Source of the DNA: CAZKTF01 sp964555565 | GTDB taxonomy: Bacteria; Planctomycetota; JAJSAM01; JAKLKS01 | Assembly (NCBI GenBank): GCA_964555565.1 | Contig: CAZKTF010000043.1 | Location: 1 to 19,478 of the forward strand | Direction of reading: 5' to 3' | Length of the DNA: 19,478 nucleotides | Part shown: positions 7,133-13,148 of the stretch, piece after piece | How positions within the stretch are numbered: the stretch's first letter is position 1 | How the letters are laid out: each line of letters starts with the position of its first letter | Notes under the pieces: generated by a model | The model's input: the letters and a program-made list of their open reading frames with translations, nothing else | Database searches by the model: none | What the model was told of the DNA's origin: nothing | Program-made: the position numbers and the translations under genes

Positions 7133-7543
7133 CTAGTCCCGAGCCCCGCGGGCCGGCGTCCCCGGGGCCGCGCCGCCGGCGGCGGCCGTGCGGGCCCCCG
7201 TGGCCCCCTCCGCCCCCGGTGCCCCGGGGATCGACTCCTCGGTCTGGCCGCGCACGCGGCCCTCCGAGGGGCGGACCACGCGGACCAGCCTCCAGTGCTT
7301 CAGCGCCGACAGGGGCCGCGTCTCCTCGATCTCGACCACGTCCCCCACCTTGGCCTCCTCCGCCTCGTCGTGCGCGTGGTACTTCGAGGACCGGGCCACG
7401 TACTTGCCGTAGCGCGGGTGGCGGACGAGCCGCTCCTCCTCGACCACGACCGTCTTCCGCATCCGGTCGCTCACGACGGAGCCGGTGACGCGCCTGCGCG
7501 CGTTGCGGTCCGCCTTCGGGGACGCCTGGTCCGCCTGGGTCAC
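7133..7543 (-). CDS. rpsQ: 30S ribosomal protein uS17 (S17) with Ala/Gly/Pro C-terminal extension
   Basis: uS17 is a primary 16S-binding OB-fold protein. The core from about residue 18 to 91 is typical: RRRVTGSVVSDRMRKTVVV, the RHPRYGKYV loop and KVGDVVEIEETRPLSALKHW (quoted in part). The family is usually about 85 residues; here the protein has 136, with a polar N-terminal lead of about 17 residues and a C-terminal extension of about 45 rich in Gly, Ala and Pro. The GTG at 7541-7543 is chosen because it overlaps the rpmC TGA (GTGA) and gives the first in-frame start after that gene. Stop TAG. Confidence 0.94.
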   Translation of the reverse strand: MTQADQASPKADRNARRRVTGSVVSDRMRKTVVVEEERLVRHPRYGKYVARSSKYHAHDEAEEAKVGDVVEIEETRPLSALKHWRLVRVVRPSEGRVRGQTEESIPGAPGAEGATGARTAAAGGAAPGTPARGARD

Positions 7544-7809
7544 GGTTTGCCTCCGGCCTTGTCCTTCTTCGCGGCCTTCCTCGGGGAGCCCGCGGCGGCG
7601 TCGGCCGCCTGGCCCCGGACGTCCAGCTCCCGCTCCCGGAGGACCGTCTTGATCCGGGCGAGGTCGCACCGCAGCACCCGGATCTGCCCGGGCACGCTCT
7701 GCTTCTCGGCGTCCCTGCGGAAGCGCAGGTTCACGATCTCCCGCTCGCGCGAGGCGATCTCCTCGTGGAGGTCCGTCGTGGAGTGGGAGCGGATCTGCTT
7801 GAGTTCCAT
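7540..7809 (-). CDS. rpmC: 50S ribosomal protein uL29 (L29)
   Basis: uL29 is a two-helix protein at the tunnel exit, next to uL23, where it helps dock trigger factor and SRP. The 89-residue protein has the long helix with LHEEIASREREIVNLRFR and the second helix IRVLRCDLARIKTVLRER, as expected. The normal length is about 65; residues 66-89 are an added Ala/Lys tail. The ATG at 7807-7809 shares one base with the rplP TGA; a GTG directly before it (7810-7812) is also possible. GGAGG lies about 12 nt upstream. Its own TGA overlaps the rpsQ start. Confidence 0.95.
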   Translation of the reverse strand: MELKQIRSHSTTDLHEEIASREREIVNLRFRRDAEKQSVPGQIRVLRCDLARIKTVLRERELDVRGQAADAAAGSPRKAAKKDKAGGKP

Positions 7810-8225
7810 CACAGCCTGTGCCTCCGGCGCACGAGCCTCGTGGCCACGGGGAGCTTGTGGGCGATGCGGTTGAGCGCCGCCCGCGCCACCTCCTCGGAGA
7901 CGCCGCCGATCTCGAAGATGATGGTCCCGGGCTTCACCGGGGCGCACCAGTACTCCACGTCCCCCTTGCCCGTGCCCATCCGCGTCTCGGCGGGCTTGGC
8001 CGACATCGGCTTCCAGGGGAAGACGCGGGGCCAGATCTTGCCCTCGCTGGCGACGAAGTGGCTCGCCGCCACGCGGCCCGCCTCGAGCTGGCGGGCGGAG
8101 ACGAACCCCCGCTCGAGGGCCTGCAGGCCCCACTCGCCGAAGGAGACGTGGTTCCCCCGGCTGGCTTCGCCGCGCAGGCGCCCGCGCTGCGTCTTGCGGA
8201 ACTTGACCCTCTTGGGCATCAGCAT
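7809..8225 (-). CDS. rplP: 50S ribosomal protein uL16 (L16)
   Basis: uL16 organises the A-site side of the 50S and joins late in assembly. The 138-residue protein begins MLMPKRVKFRKTQRGR, contains the conserved VRVFP-like segment as PRVFPWKPM, then ETRMGTGKGDVEYWCAPVKPG, which holds the loop that reaches the peptidyl transferase centre; the Arg that E. coli hydroxylates in this loop is kept. An Asp common in the FPDKP motif is replaced by Trp (FPWKP). Start is the ATG at 8223-8225. It lies 4 nt after rpsC and its TGA touches the rpmC start. Confidence 0.97.
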   Translation of the reverse strand: MLMPKRVKFRKTQRGRLRGEASRGNHVSFGEWGLQALERGFVSARQLEAGRVAASHFVASEGKIWPRVFPWKPMSAKPAETRMGTGKGDVEYWCAPVKPGTIIFEIGGVSEEVARAALNRIAHKLPVATRLVRRRHRL

Positions 8226-8229
8226 GGCG

Positions 8230-8865
8230 TCAGGCCCTCGGTCCCAGCGGCCCGCGGAAGATCCAGCACTTCACGCCGATCACGCCGTAGTTGCAGTGGG
8301 CCTCGGCCTGCCCGTAGTCCACGTCGGCGGTGAGCGTGGTCAGCGGGATCGAGCCGAAGATCTGGGTCTCGGTCCTCGCGATCTCCGCCCCGCCGAGGCG
8401 CCCGGAGCACTTGAGGCGGATGCCCCTCGCCCCGCGGTCCATGCTCAGCTCCATGGCCTTCTTCATGGTCCGGCGGAACGCGGCGCGCTTCTCGAGCTGC
8501 TCCGCCACCTGCTCCGCCACGAGCTGGGCGTCCAGCTCCGGCCTCGTGATCTCGTGGACGTTCAGCGTGACCGGGCGGCCGGTCAGGCCCTCCAGGTCCG
8601 CCTTGAGCTTATCGACCTTCGCGCCCTTGCGCCCGATGAGGACGCCGGGCCGCGCGGTGTGCACGAGGATGACCAGGTCCTGCCCCCTCCGCTCGATCTC
8701 CACCTTCGGGATGGCGGCGAAGTAGTAGTTCTGCTTGATGAACTTCCTGACCTTCTGGTCCTCGAGGAGGAGCCCGGCGAAGTCCTTCTTCCGGGCGTAC
8801 CAGCGCGTGATCCAGTCCTTCGTGATGCCGACGCGGAAGCCGTTCGGGTGGATCTTCTGTCCCAC
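8230..8865 (-). CDS. rpsC: 30S ribosomal protein uS3 (S3)
   Basis: uS3 forms the mRNA entry channel with uS4 and uS5. The 211-residue protein starts MGQKIHPNGFRVGITKDW, carries the KH domain with the loop GRKG in PGVLIGRKGAKVDKL, and ends with DYGQAEAHCNYGVIGVK and WIFRGPL. Length is normal. The frame is open far upstream into rplV, but the GTG at 8863-8865 gives the family N-terminus and has GGAGG seven bases before it. It begins two nt after the rplV TGA, so reinitiation is likely. Stop TGA, one of only two TGAs in the window not tied to an overlap. Confidence 0.97.
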   Translation of the reverse strand: MGQKIHPNGFRVGITKDWITRWYARKKDFAGLLLEDQKVRKFIKQNYYFAAIPKVEIERRGQDLVILVHTARPGVLIGRKGAKVDKLKADLEGLTGRPVTLNVHEITRPELDAQLVAEQVAEQLEKRAAFRRTMKKAMELSMDRGARGIRLKCSGRLGGAEIARTETQIFGSIPLTTLTADVDYGQAEAHCNYGVIGVKCWIFRGPLGPRA

Positions 8866-8867
8866 GG

Positions 8868-9326
8868 TCAGGCCTCCGTTCCGCCGGCCGCCGCGGGGGC
8901 CGCCGCCCTGCCCCTGCGCCCGGCCCCGCGGACCCGCCGCGGCTTCCCGTCCCTCCGGGGCGGCCCGCCCTCGGGCGCCTCCCGGACCACGACCGAGATG
9001 TGGCACGACCGCACGAGGATGCCGAAGAACTGGCCGCGGGAACGGGCCTTGCCCCGCTTGACGGTCGGGCCGCCGTCGGCCCGGGCGTCGGCGATGAAGA
9101 GCCGGTTGGCGTCGATGTCGAGGTCCTGGACGGCGCTGGCGACCGCCGACTGGAGGACCTTGCGGACCATGGGGGCCCCGCGCTTCGGGCAGTACTGGAG
9201 CGTCTCCAGGGCCTCGTTCACCGCCCGCCCGCGCACCAGGTCCACGACGCCCCGGACCTTGCGCGCGGGGATGTGCGCGAAGCGGTGCACGGCACGGAAG
9301 TCCCGGCCCGTCGTCTCTTCCGCCAC
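8868..9326 (-). CDS. rplV: 50S ribosomal protein uL22 (L22) with unusual tunnel-loop sequence
   Basis: uL22 lines the peptide exit tunnel with a long beta-hairpin. The 152-residue protein begins MAEETTGRDFRAVHRF and has the expected ARKVRGVVDLVRG and ALETLQYCPKRGA segments. The hairpin (residues 89-110) keeps normal length but not sequence: it reads VKRGKARSRGQFFGIL then VRSCHI, where most bacteria have a basic GRA.RI.KR series. A basic, then Ala-rich tail of about 35 residues follows. I chose the GTG at 9324-9326 because AAGGAGG lies six bases upstream; the longer TTG start at 9332 would overlap that site. Stop TGA. Confidence 0.95.
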   Translation of the reverse strand: MAEETTGRDFRAVHRFAHIPARKVRGVVDLVRGRAVNEALETLQYCPKRGAPMVRKVLQSAVASAVQDLDIDANRLFIADARADGGPTVKRGKARSRGQFFGILVRSCHISVVVREAPEGGPPRRDGKPRRVRGAGRRGRAAAPAAAGGTEA

Positions 9327-9345
9327 GTCCAACCTCCTTCGACGC

Positions 9346-9684
9346 CTACTTCCTGGCCGGGGCCGGTGCGGCGGCCGGCGCCGCCGCCGACGCCGGCGCC
9401 CCGCCCGGCCCCGTCCCCTCGACCTTGCGCGTGCTGTGCCCTCGGAAGGTCCGGGTCAGGGAGAACTCCCCGAGCCGGTGCCCGACCATGTCCTCGGTGA
9501 CGAACACCTTCAGGTGCTTCAACCCGTTGTGGACCATGAACGTGTGCCCGATGAACTCGGGCAGGATGGTGCATTCCCGCGCCCAGGTCGTGATCGGGTC
9601 CCGGCCCCCCTTCTTCTTCTGGGCCTCCACCTTCAGCATCAGCTTCGCATCGACGTAGGGGCCCTTCTTGAGCGAACGTCCCAT
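9346..9684 (-). CDS. rpsS: 30S ribosomal protein uS19 (S19)
   Basis: uS19 forms a complex with uS13 in the 30S head, facing the A-site tRNA. The 112-residue protein starts MGRSLKKGPYVDAKL and shows RECTILPEFIGHTFMVHNG and VGHRLGEFSLTRTFRGH, the family core. The usual length is about 92; the last 20 residues are an Ala/Pro tail ending APAPARK. Start is the ATG at 9682-9684 with GGGGAGAGG upstream; the open frame that extends into rplB is not coding. It lies 14 nt after rplB and 19 nt before rplV. Stop TAG. Confidence 0.96.
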   Translation of the reverse strand: MGRSLKKGPYVDAKLMLKVEAQKKKGGRDPITTWARECTILPEFIGHTFMVHNGLKHLKVFVTEDMVGHRLGEFSLTRTFRGHSTRKVEGTGPGGAPASAAAPAAAPAPARK

Positions 9685-9698
9685 GGTCCTCTCCCCGC

Positions 9699-10529
9699 CT
9701 ACTTCTTCGTCCGCCGGCGCACGATGAGCCGGCGCGACAGCTTCCTCGGGTTCCGCGTCTTCCCGCCCTTGGCGAGCTTGCCCCAGGGCGAGCAGGGCGG
9801 CCTCCCCGCGCCGGCGCGTCCCTCGCCGCCGCCGTGGGGATGGCAGTACGGGTTCATGGCCGAGCCGCGGACCTCCGGGCGGCGCCCCTTGTGGCGCTTC
9901 CGCCCGGCCTTGCCCAGCCGGACCAGGTTGTGTTCGATGTTCCCCAGCTGGCCCACCGTCGCGCGGCAGGTGGCCCTGACCTTCCGCACCTCCCCGGAGG
10001 GGAGGGCCAGGTGGACGTAGTCCCCCTCGCGCGCCGCGATCTGGGCCATCCCTCCCGCGCTCCGCACGAGCTTCGCCCCGCCGCCGGGGACGAGCTCGAC
10101 GCAGTGGACGTAGAGCCCGGGGGGGATCGCGCCCAAGGGGAGGCAGTTCCCGTCGCGGGGCTCCGCCTTCTCCCCGGAGAGGAGGACCTGCCCGACCTTC
10201 ACGTCCTTGGGGGCCAGGATGTAGCGCTTCTCCCCGTCGGCGTAGTGGAGGAGGGCGATCCGGCTGGAGCGGTTCGGGTCGTACTCGACGGTCGCGACCC
10301 TCGCCGGGATGCCGTCCTTGTCCCGGCGGAAGTCCACGAGGCGGTACATCCGCTTCGCCCCGCCGCCGCGGTGGCGCGAGGTGATCCGGCCGTAGACGTT
10401 GCGGCCGCCCGTCTTCCTGAGGGGCCGGAGGAGGGACTTCTCGGGCGACTCCCGGGTGATCTCCGCGAAGTCGCTCACGGAGCCCAGGCGGCGGCCCGGC
10501 GATGTCGGTCGGTAGAACCTGAGTCCCAT
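9699..10529 (-). CDS. rplB: 50S ribosomal protein uL2 (L2) with variant catalytic-loop motif
   Basis: uL2 is needed for subunit joining and lies close to the peptidyl transferase centre. The 276-residue protein has normal length. Visible signatures include RNVYGRITSRHRGGGAKR, DGEKRYILAPKDV, and the C-terminal SPWGKLAKGGKTRN. In the highly conserved loop usually written MNPVDHPHGGGEG, this protein has MNPYCHPHGGGEG (residues 225-237), so Val-Asp is changed to Tyr-Cys while the key His is kept at 230. Start is the ATG at 10527-10529, with AGGAG before it, 8 nt after rplW. Stop TAG. Confidence 0.97.
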   Translation of the reverse strand: MGLRFYRPTSPGRRLGSVSDFAEITRESPEKSLLRPLRKTGGRNVYGRITSRHRGGGAKRMYRLVDFRRDKDGIPARVATVEYDPNRSSRIALLHYADGEKRYILAPKDVKVGQVLLSGEKAEPRDGNCLPLGAIPPGLYVHCVELVPGGGAKLVRSAGGMAQIAAREGDYVHLALPSGEVRKVRATCRATVGQLGNIEHNLVRLGKAGRKRHKGRRPEVRGSAMNPYCHPHGGGEGRAGAGRPPCSPWGKLAKGGKTRNPRKLSRRLIVRRRTKK

Positions 10530-10537
10530 GGGCGCTC

Positions 10538-10828
10538 CTAGAAGAGGTCGATCCTCTGGCCATCCTGGATGCGGACGAAGGCGCGCTTGCGGTCCGGGAC
10601 CCGCGGCGCCCGCCCGGTGATCCGGCGCCGCGCGCGGGTCTTGCCCTTGCGCACGAGCGTGCGGACCTCCAGGACCTTGACCGGGAACATCGCCTCCACG
10701 GCGCGGCGGATCTCGACCTTGTTGGCGTGCAGGTCCACCTCGAAGACGTAGGTGTTCCGCCGCTCCGCGGCGTTCATCGTCTTCTCCGTGAGGACGGGAC
10801 GGTGGAGGACGGGGTGGTTCCTGCTCAC
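10538..10828 (-). CDS. rplW: 50S ribosomal protein uL23 (L23)
   Basis: uL23 is the main docking protein for trigger factor and SRP at the tunnel exit. The 96-residue protein has the normal length and order: HRPVLTEKTM near the N-terminus, YVFEVDLHANKVEIRRAVE and the internal loop with GKTRARRRITGR, then KRAFVRIQDGQRIDLF at the end. The start is GTG at 10826-10828, which overlaps the rplD TGA (GTGA), so translation is probably coupled to uL4. Stop TAG. No added tail here, unlike many neighbours. Confidence 0.96.
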   Translation of the reverse strand: MSRNHPVLHRPVLTEKTMNAAERRNTYVFEVDLHANKVEIRRAVEAMFPVKVLEVRTLVRKGKTRARRRITGRAPRVPDRKRAFVRIQDGQRIDLF

Positions 10829-11451
10829 GACGCGACTCCCTTCTCGAGGGCGGCCAGGGCCCCGTCCAGCACGACCAGATTGCGGTGGGCCAGGACGTCG
10901 AGGGCGTTCACGTCGGCGGCGATGCGGACCGTCGTGCCCTCGATGTTCCGCGCCGAGCGCCAGAGCGCCGGGTCCTGCTTCTCGAGGACGAGGAGCGTGC
11001 TCCCCGCGAGGCCGAGCGCCCGGAACACCGAGGCCACGGTCTTCGTCGAGGGGGACTCGAGGCGCAGCCCCTCCACCGCGAAGACCTCCCCGTCCCGGAG
11101 CTTGCCGAGGAGCGCGCTCCGGAGCGCGGCCTTGAGGGCCTTGCGCGGCATCGTGTAGGAGTGGTCCCGCGGCCGAGGCCCGTGCATGACCCCGCCCTTG
11201 CGCCAGAGCGGGCTCCGGCGCGTGCCCGCGCGGGCCCGGCCCGTGTGCTTCTGGGCCCAGGGCTTCTTGTTGCTGAAGTTCACCTCGGCGCGGGTCTTCG
11301 TGGAGTGCGTACCGGCGCGCCGGTTGGCCCCGTACATGATGACGGCCTCGCGCATGACGCGGCGGTGGGGACGGGACCCCAGCGGCGCGGTGTCGCGTTC
11401 GCGGTCCTCGACCCCGCCCGCGGGGAGGCTGCAGGTCCGGATGGTGGCCAT
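10825..11451 (-). CDS. rplD: 50S ribosomal protein uL4 (L4)
   Basis: uL4 lines the tunnel constriction with uL22 and in some bacteria represses the S10 operon. The 208-residue protein has the central loop KKPWAQKHTGRARAGTRRSP with LWRKGGVMHGPRPRDHSY, which is the tunnel-reaching extension, and the helical C-terminal part with RNLVVLDGAL. All are typical. The start at 11449-11451 is ATG, 6 nt after rplC, with only a weak AGGG before it. The TGA overlaps the rplW GTG. Confidence 0.97.
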   Translation of the reverse strand: MATIRTCSLPAGGVEDRERDTAPLGSRPHRRVMREAVIMYGANRRAGTHSTKTRAEVNFSNKKPWAQKHTGRARAGTRRSPLWRKGGVMHGPRPRDHSYTMPRKALKAALRSALLGKLRDGEVFAVEGLRLESPSTKTVASVFRALGLAGSTLLVLEKQDPALWRSARNIEGTTVRIAADVNALDVLAHRNLVVLDGALAALEKGVAS

Positions 11452-11457
11452 GGGTCG

Positions 11458-12144
11458 CTAGCCCTTCTTCGCCTGCTTGCCCGTCGGCGCCGGCGCCTGC
11501 GGCGCCCGCGGCGCCTGGCTCGCCTTGCGCACGATCACGATCCCCTCGACGTGCCCGGGCACGGCGCCCCGGAGGAAGATCCGGTCCGTGGCGGCGTCCA
11601 CCCGGACCACGAGGAGGTTGCGCACCGTGGAGCGGACCGCGCCCATGCGGCCCGGCATCCGCTTCCCCTTGAGGACGCGGGAGGGGAAGGCGTGCTGGCC
11701 GGCCGACCCGGGCTCGCGGATGTTCTTGCTCCCGTGGCTCACGGGGCCCCTGTGGAACTTGTGCCGCTTCACGGTGCCCTGCGTCCCCCGCCCCTTGCTC
11801 GTCCCCACCACGTCCACGAACTCCCCCGGCCGGAAGACCTGGTCCACCTTGAGGACCTGGCCCGGCGCGAGCGCCGCGCCCGCCGCGGGGAACGCCTCGC
11901 GCAGGACCCCCATGGGGGCCACGCCGGCCTTCCGGAGGTGGCCCAGGAGCGGCTTCGAGAGGGTCGATTCGCGGCGGGGCCCGAAGGCGAGCTGCACGGC
12001 GGCATAGCCGTCGCTCTCGGGGGTCTTGACCTGGACGACCGGGCAGGGGCCCGCGCGCACGACGGTGACGGGGACCACGTCCCCCCGCTCGTCGAAGAGC
12101 TGGGTCATCCCCTCCTTGCGGCCGATCAACAGGTTCACGCTCAT
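11458..12144 (-). CDS. rplC: 50S ribosomal protein uL3 (L3)
   Basis: uL3 is an early 50S assembly protein whose long loop reaches the peptidyl transferase centre. The 228-residue protein starts with LLIGRKEGMTQLFDERG and has VVGTSKGRGTQGTVKRHKF, RGPVSHGSKNIREPGSAGQ and the GKRMPGRMG signature. The Gln that PrmB methylates in E. coli (GQ motif) is present as GQHAFPS. A short QAPRAPQAPAPTGKQAKKG tail is added at the C-terminus. The ATG at 12142-12144 has GGAG six bases upstream. It follows an unusually long 146-nt spacer after rpsJ. Confidence 0.97.
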   Translation of the reverse strand: MSVNLLIGRKEGMTQLFDERGDVVPVTVVRAGPCPVVQVKTPESDGYAAVQLAFGPRRESTLSKPLLGHLRKAGVAPMGVLREAFPAAGAALAPGQVLKVDQVFRPGEFVDVVGTSKGRGTQGTVKRHKFHRGPVSHGSKNIREPGSAGQHAFPSRVLKGKRMPGRMGAVRSTVRNLLVVRVDAATDRIFLRGAVPGHVEGIVIVRKASQAPRAPQAPAPTGKQAKKG

Positions 12145-12290
12145 GCTCGCTCCGCGGGGCCTCGCCCCAAGGAGGGGATCGGCGGCCGGGACAGGCCCGC
12201 CGAGTTCCTCCCCGCCTGTCGGCTGCGGCGCCCGCCTGCGTGCCCGCGAACGGACCCGAAGGCGGACCGCCCTCCTGGGAACTCCTTCGC
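12145..12290 (-). other. rpsJ-rplC spacer with possible H-type pseudoknot
   Basis: This 146-nt spacer is much longer than the other gaps inside the S10 and spc clusters. In the minus-strand RNA two 7-bp pairings are exact: 12214-12220 with 12190-12196, and 12197-12203 with 12179-12185. The second 5' arm lies between the arms of the first, and the inner arms abut directly, which is the layout of an H-type pseudoknot with loops of 10 and 4 nt. The 10-nt loop contains GGAGG. A GGGGC/GCCCC hairpin candidate follows just before the rplC start. No open reading frame with family character was seen. The RNA fold is inferred by eye only. Confidence 0.4.
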
Positions 12291-12596
12291 CTACGCCTTG
12301 ATTCGGATGTCCACGCCCGCCGGCATGTTCAGTTTGCTGAGGGCGTCCATGGTCTTCGAGGTGGCCTCGGTGATGTAGATGAGGCGCTTGTGGGTCCGGA
12401 TCTCGAACTGCTCCCGCGACTTCTTGTCGATGTGCGGGCTGCGCAGGACGGTGAAGCGCTCGATGCGGGTCGGGAGGGGCACCGGCCCCGAGGTCTGCGC
12501 GCCGGTCCGCCGCGCCGTCTGGACGATGTCCAGGGCGGACTGGTCGATGGCCTCGTGATCGAAGGCTTCCATCCGGATCTTGATGCGTGTCTGCAT
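12291..12596 (-). CDS. rpsJ: 30S ribosomal protein uS10 (S10)
   Basis: uS10 lies in the 30S head and, as NusE, joins NusB in transcription antitermination. The 101-residue protein has the family pattern: RIKIRMEAFDHEAIDQSA near the start, GPVPLPTRIERFTVLRSPH in the middle with the conserved PLPT loop, and SREQFEIRTHKRLIYI. The ATG at 12594-12596 is chosen over the in-frame GTG at 12603-12605, since GGTGG there is better read as the ribosome binding site and MQTRIKIR matches the normal start. It is the first gene after a 548-nt space and is likely the first gene of an S10 transcript. Stop TAG. Confidence 0.96.
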   Translation of the reverse strand: MQTRIKIRMEAFDHEAIDQSALDIVQTARRTGAQTSGPVPLPTRIERFTVLRSPHIDKKSREQFEIRTHKRLIYITEATSKTMDALSKLNMPAGVDIRIKA

Positions 12597-12657
12597 GGGG
12601 TCCACCGGGGCCTGCCGCCCCGCCGGGATACGCCCCGGGCGTGGCGGGAAGCCTCCA

Positions 12658-12685
12658 AGTCTAGCGCGGGGGCCGGGCCTCCAAA
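12658..12685 (-). promoter_or_regulatory. Candidate sigma70-type promoter for rpsJ and the S10-spc block
   Basis: On the minus strand a TTTGGA hexamer (12680-12685) is followed after 16 bases by TAGACT (12658-12663), each matching four of six consensus bases. Transcription would start near 12651, leaving a leader of about 55 nt before rpsJ. The context supports a promoter here, since a long gene-free gap precedes the operon. The match is modest and the spacer is GC-rich, so this is a candidate only. It overlaps a GGGCCGGG/CCCGGCCC inverted repeat (12670-12677 and 12692-12699). Confidence 0.33.
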
Positions 12686-12753
12686 GGATTCCCCGGCCCG
12701 GGAAGGCTGGAGGCTCCTCGCGGATCCGAGCGGGTGCGCTTCTGGAGCCGAAG

Positions 12754-12829
12754 GCGGGTAAGGGTAGGGGGAAGGGTACGGGCAGCCTCGACGGCGTTCT
12801 CCCCTGCCCCTACCCATACCCCTGCCCGC
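12754..12829. repeat. Paired opposed G-quadruplex motifs forming an inverted repeat
   Basis: On the plus strand 12756-12782 holds five runs of three or more G separated by two or three bases, of GGGTA-like telomeric appearance. On the minus strand 12801-12827 holds five further G runs of the same kind. The two halves are also inverted copies: GGGTA-A-GGGTAGGGG at 12756-12770 can pair with 12807-12821 with one mismatch, and an alternative pairing uses 12774-12785 with 12804-12815. Either a long stem-loop or two quadruplexes could form. No U-run follows on either strand, so it is not a standard terminator. Confidence 0.55.
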
Positions 12830-12875
12830 TGTTCGTCCACGGCAGGCGGCGCACTCCGGATCGCGAAGAACCAAC

Positions 12876-13148
12876 CTAGCCCGCCCTATTCATGAGGGTT
12901 CGCGCGAGTGGCCAGGAGGACGCGAAGGCATGAGGGCCTACGAGGAGCCGGAAGGTCGCGGAGGCAGGACAGGCTGTCCCGCGAGCGGCATCACGCCGAG
13001 ACCAAGGAGGGCCGCCGAAGACATACCCCATGAGGGTAGGCGAGGCGGAGCGCGGGAGCGGCCGCAGGCCGCGACCCGCGCGACCCGACGCAGGGATCGG
13101 CGCGAGGACGCCGCGGGACCGCGGGCCCTCGTGAATAGGTCGGGCTAG
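12876..13148. mobile_element. MITE-like element with 23-bp terminal inverted repeats, no transposase
   Basis: The left end (12876-12898) reads ctagcccgccctattcatg then aggg; the right end (13126-13148) is its inverted copy with two mismatches in 23. Both ends begin with CTAG, which is itself palindromic and could be either part of the repeat or a 4-bp target duplication. The 227-bp inside is very GC-rich, contains further catgaggg copies at 12929-12936 and 13029-13036 and several hairpins, and has no transposase frame. The right end overlaps the fusA stop codon. It could be a non-autonomous transposon, a solo remnant of one, or a chance-retained regulatory palindrome. Confidence 0.5.
13051..13080. 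repeat. Strong hairpin inside the inverted-repeat element
   Basis: A 30-nt palindrome has an outer CGCGGG/CCCGCG stem and an inner GCGGCC/GGCCGC stem around a GCA loop, with a small asymmetric bulge (A against GA). It is the strongest fold in the MITE-like element and looks like a REP-type unit. Two smaller perfect hairpins lie nearby: TACCC/GGGTA at 13024-13038 and a GGACAG-G-CTGTCC palindrome near 12970. No U-run follows, so termination is not implied. Confidence 0.5.

Larger units (their letters stand above)
12597..13144. other. Gene-free fusA-rpsJ spacer, position where tuf is often found
   Basis: This 548-nt stretch has no supported gene. Small open frames on the plus strand, such as 12930-13148, show no recognisable family and look like GC-rich chance. 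From the rpsJ side it holds the promoter candidate, the double G-quadruplex inverted repeat and then a MITE-like inverted-repeat element that reaches the fusA stop. In many bacteria tuf (EF-Tu) lies here; no tuf sequence or remnant was found. A second tuf locus upstream of secE-nusG would be a usual place. Confidence 0.8.

Noticed and set aside
8868..9332. TTG start at 9330-9332 for rplV
   Set aside because: It would lie inside the Shine-Dalgarno sequence; the GTG at 9324-9326 has correct spacing.
12291..12605. GTG start at 12603-12605 for rpsJ
   Set aside because: It lies in the GGTGG ribosome binding site, and the ATG at 12594-12596 gives the normal uS10 N-terminus.
12754..12829. CRISPR or tandem repeat array
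   Set aside because: The G-rich units are too short and degenerate, without regular spacers.
12930..13148. 72-codon plus-strand frame inside the MITE-like element
   Set aside because: Composition is Arg/Gly/Ala-rich, no transposase or other family is recognisable, and no ribosome binding site is clear. It also ends across the fusA stop.
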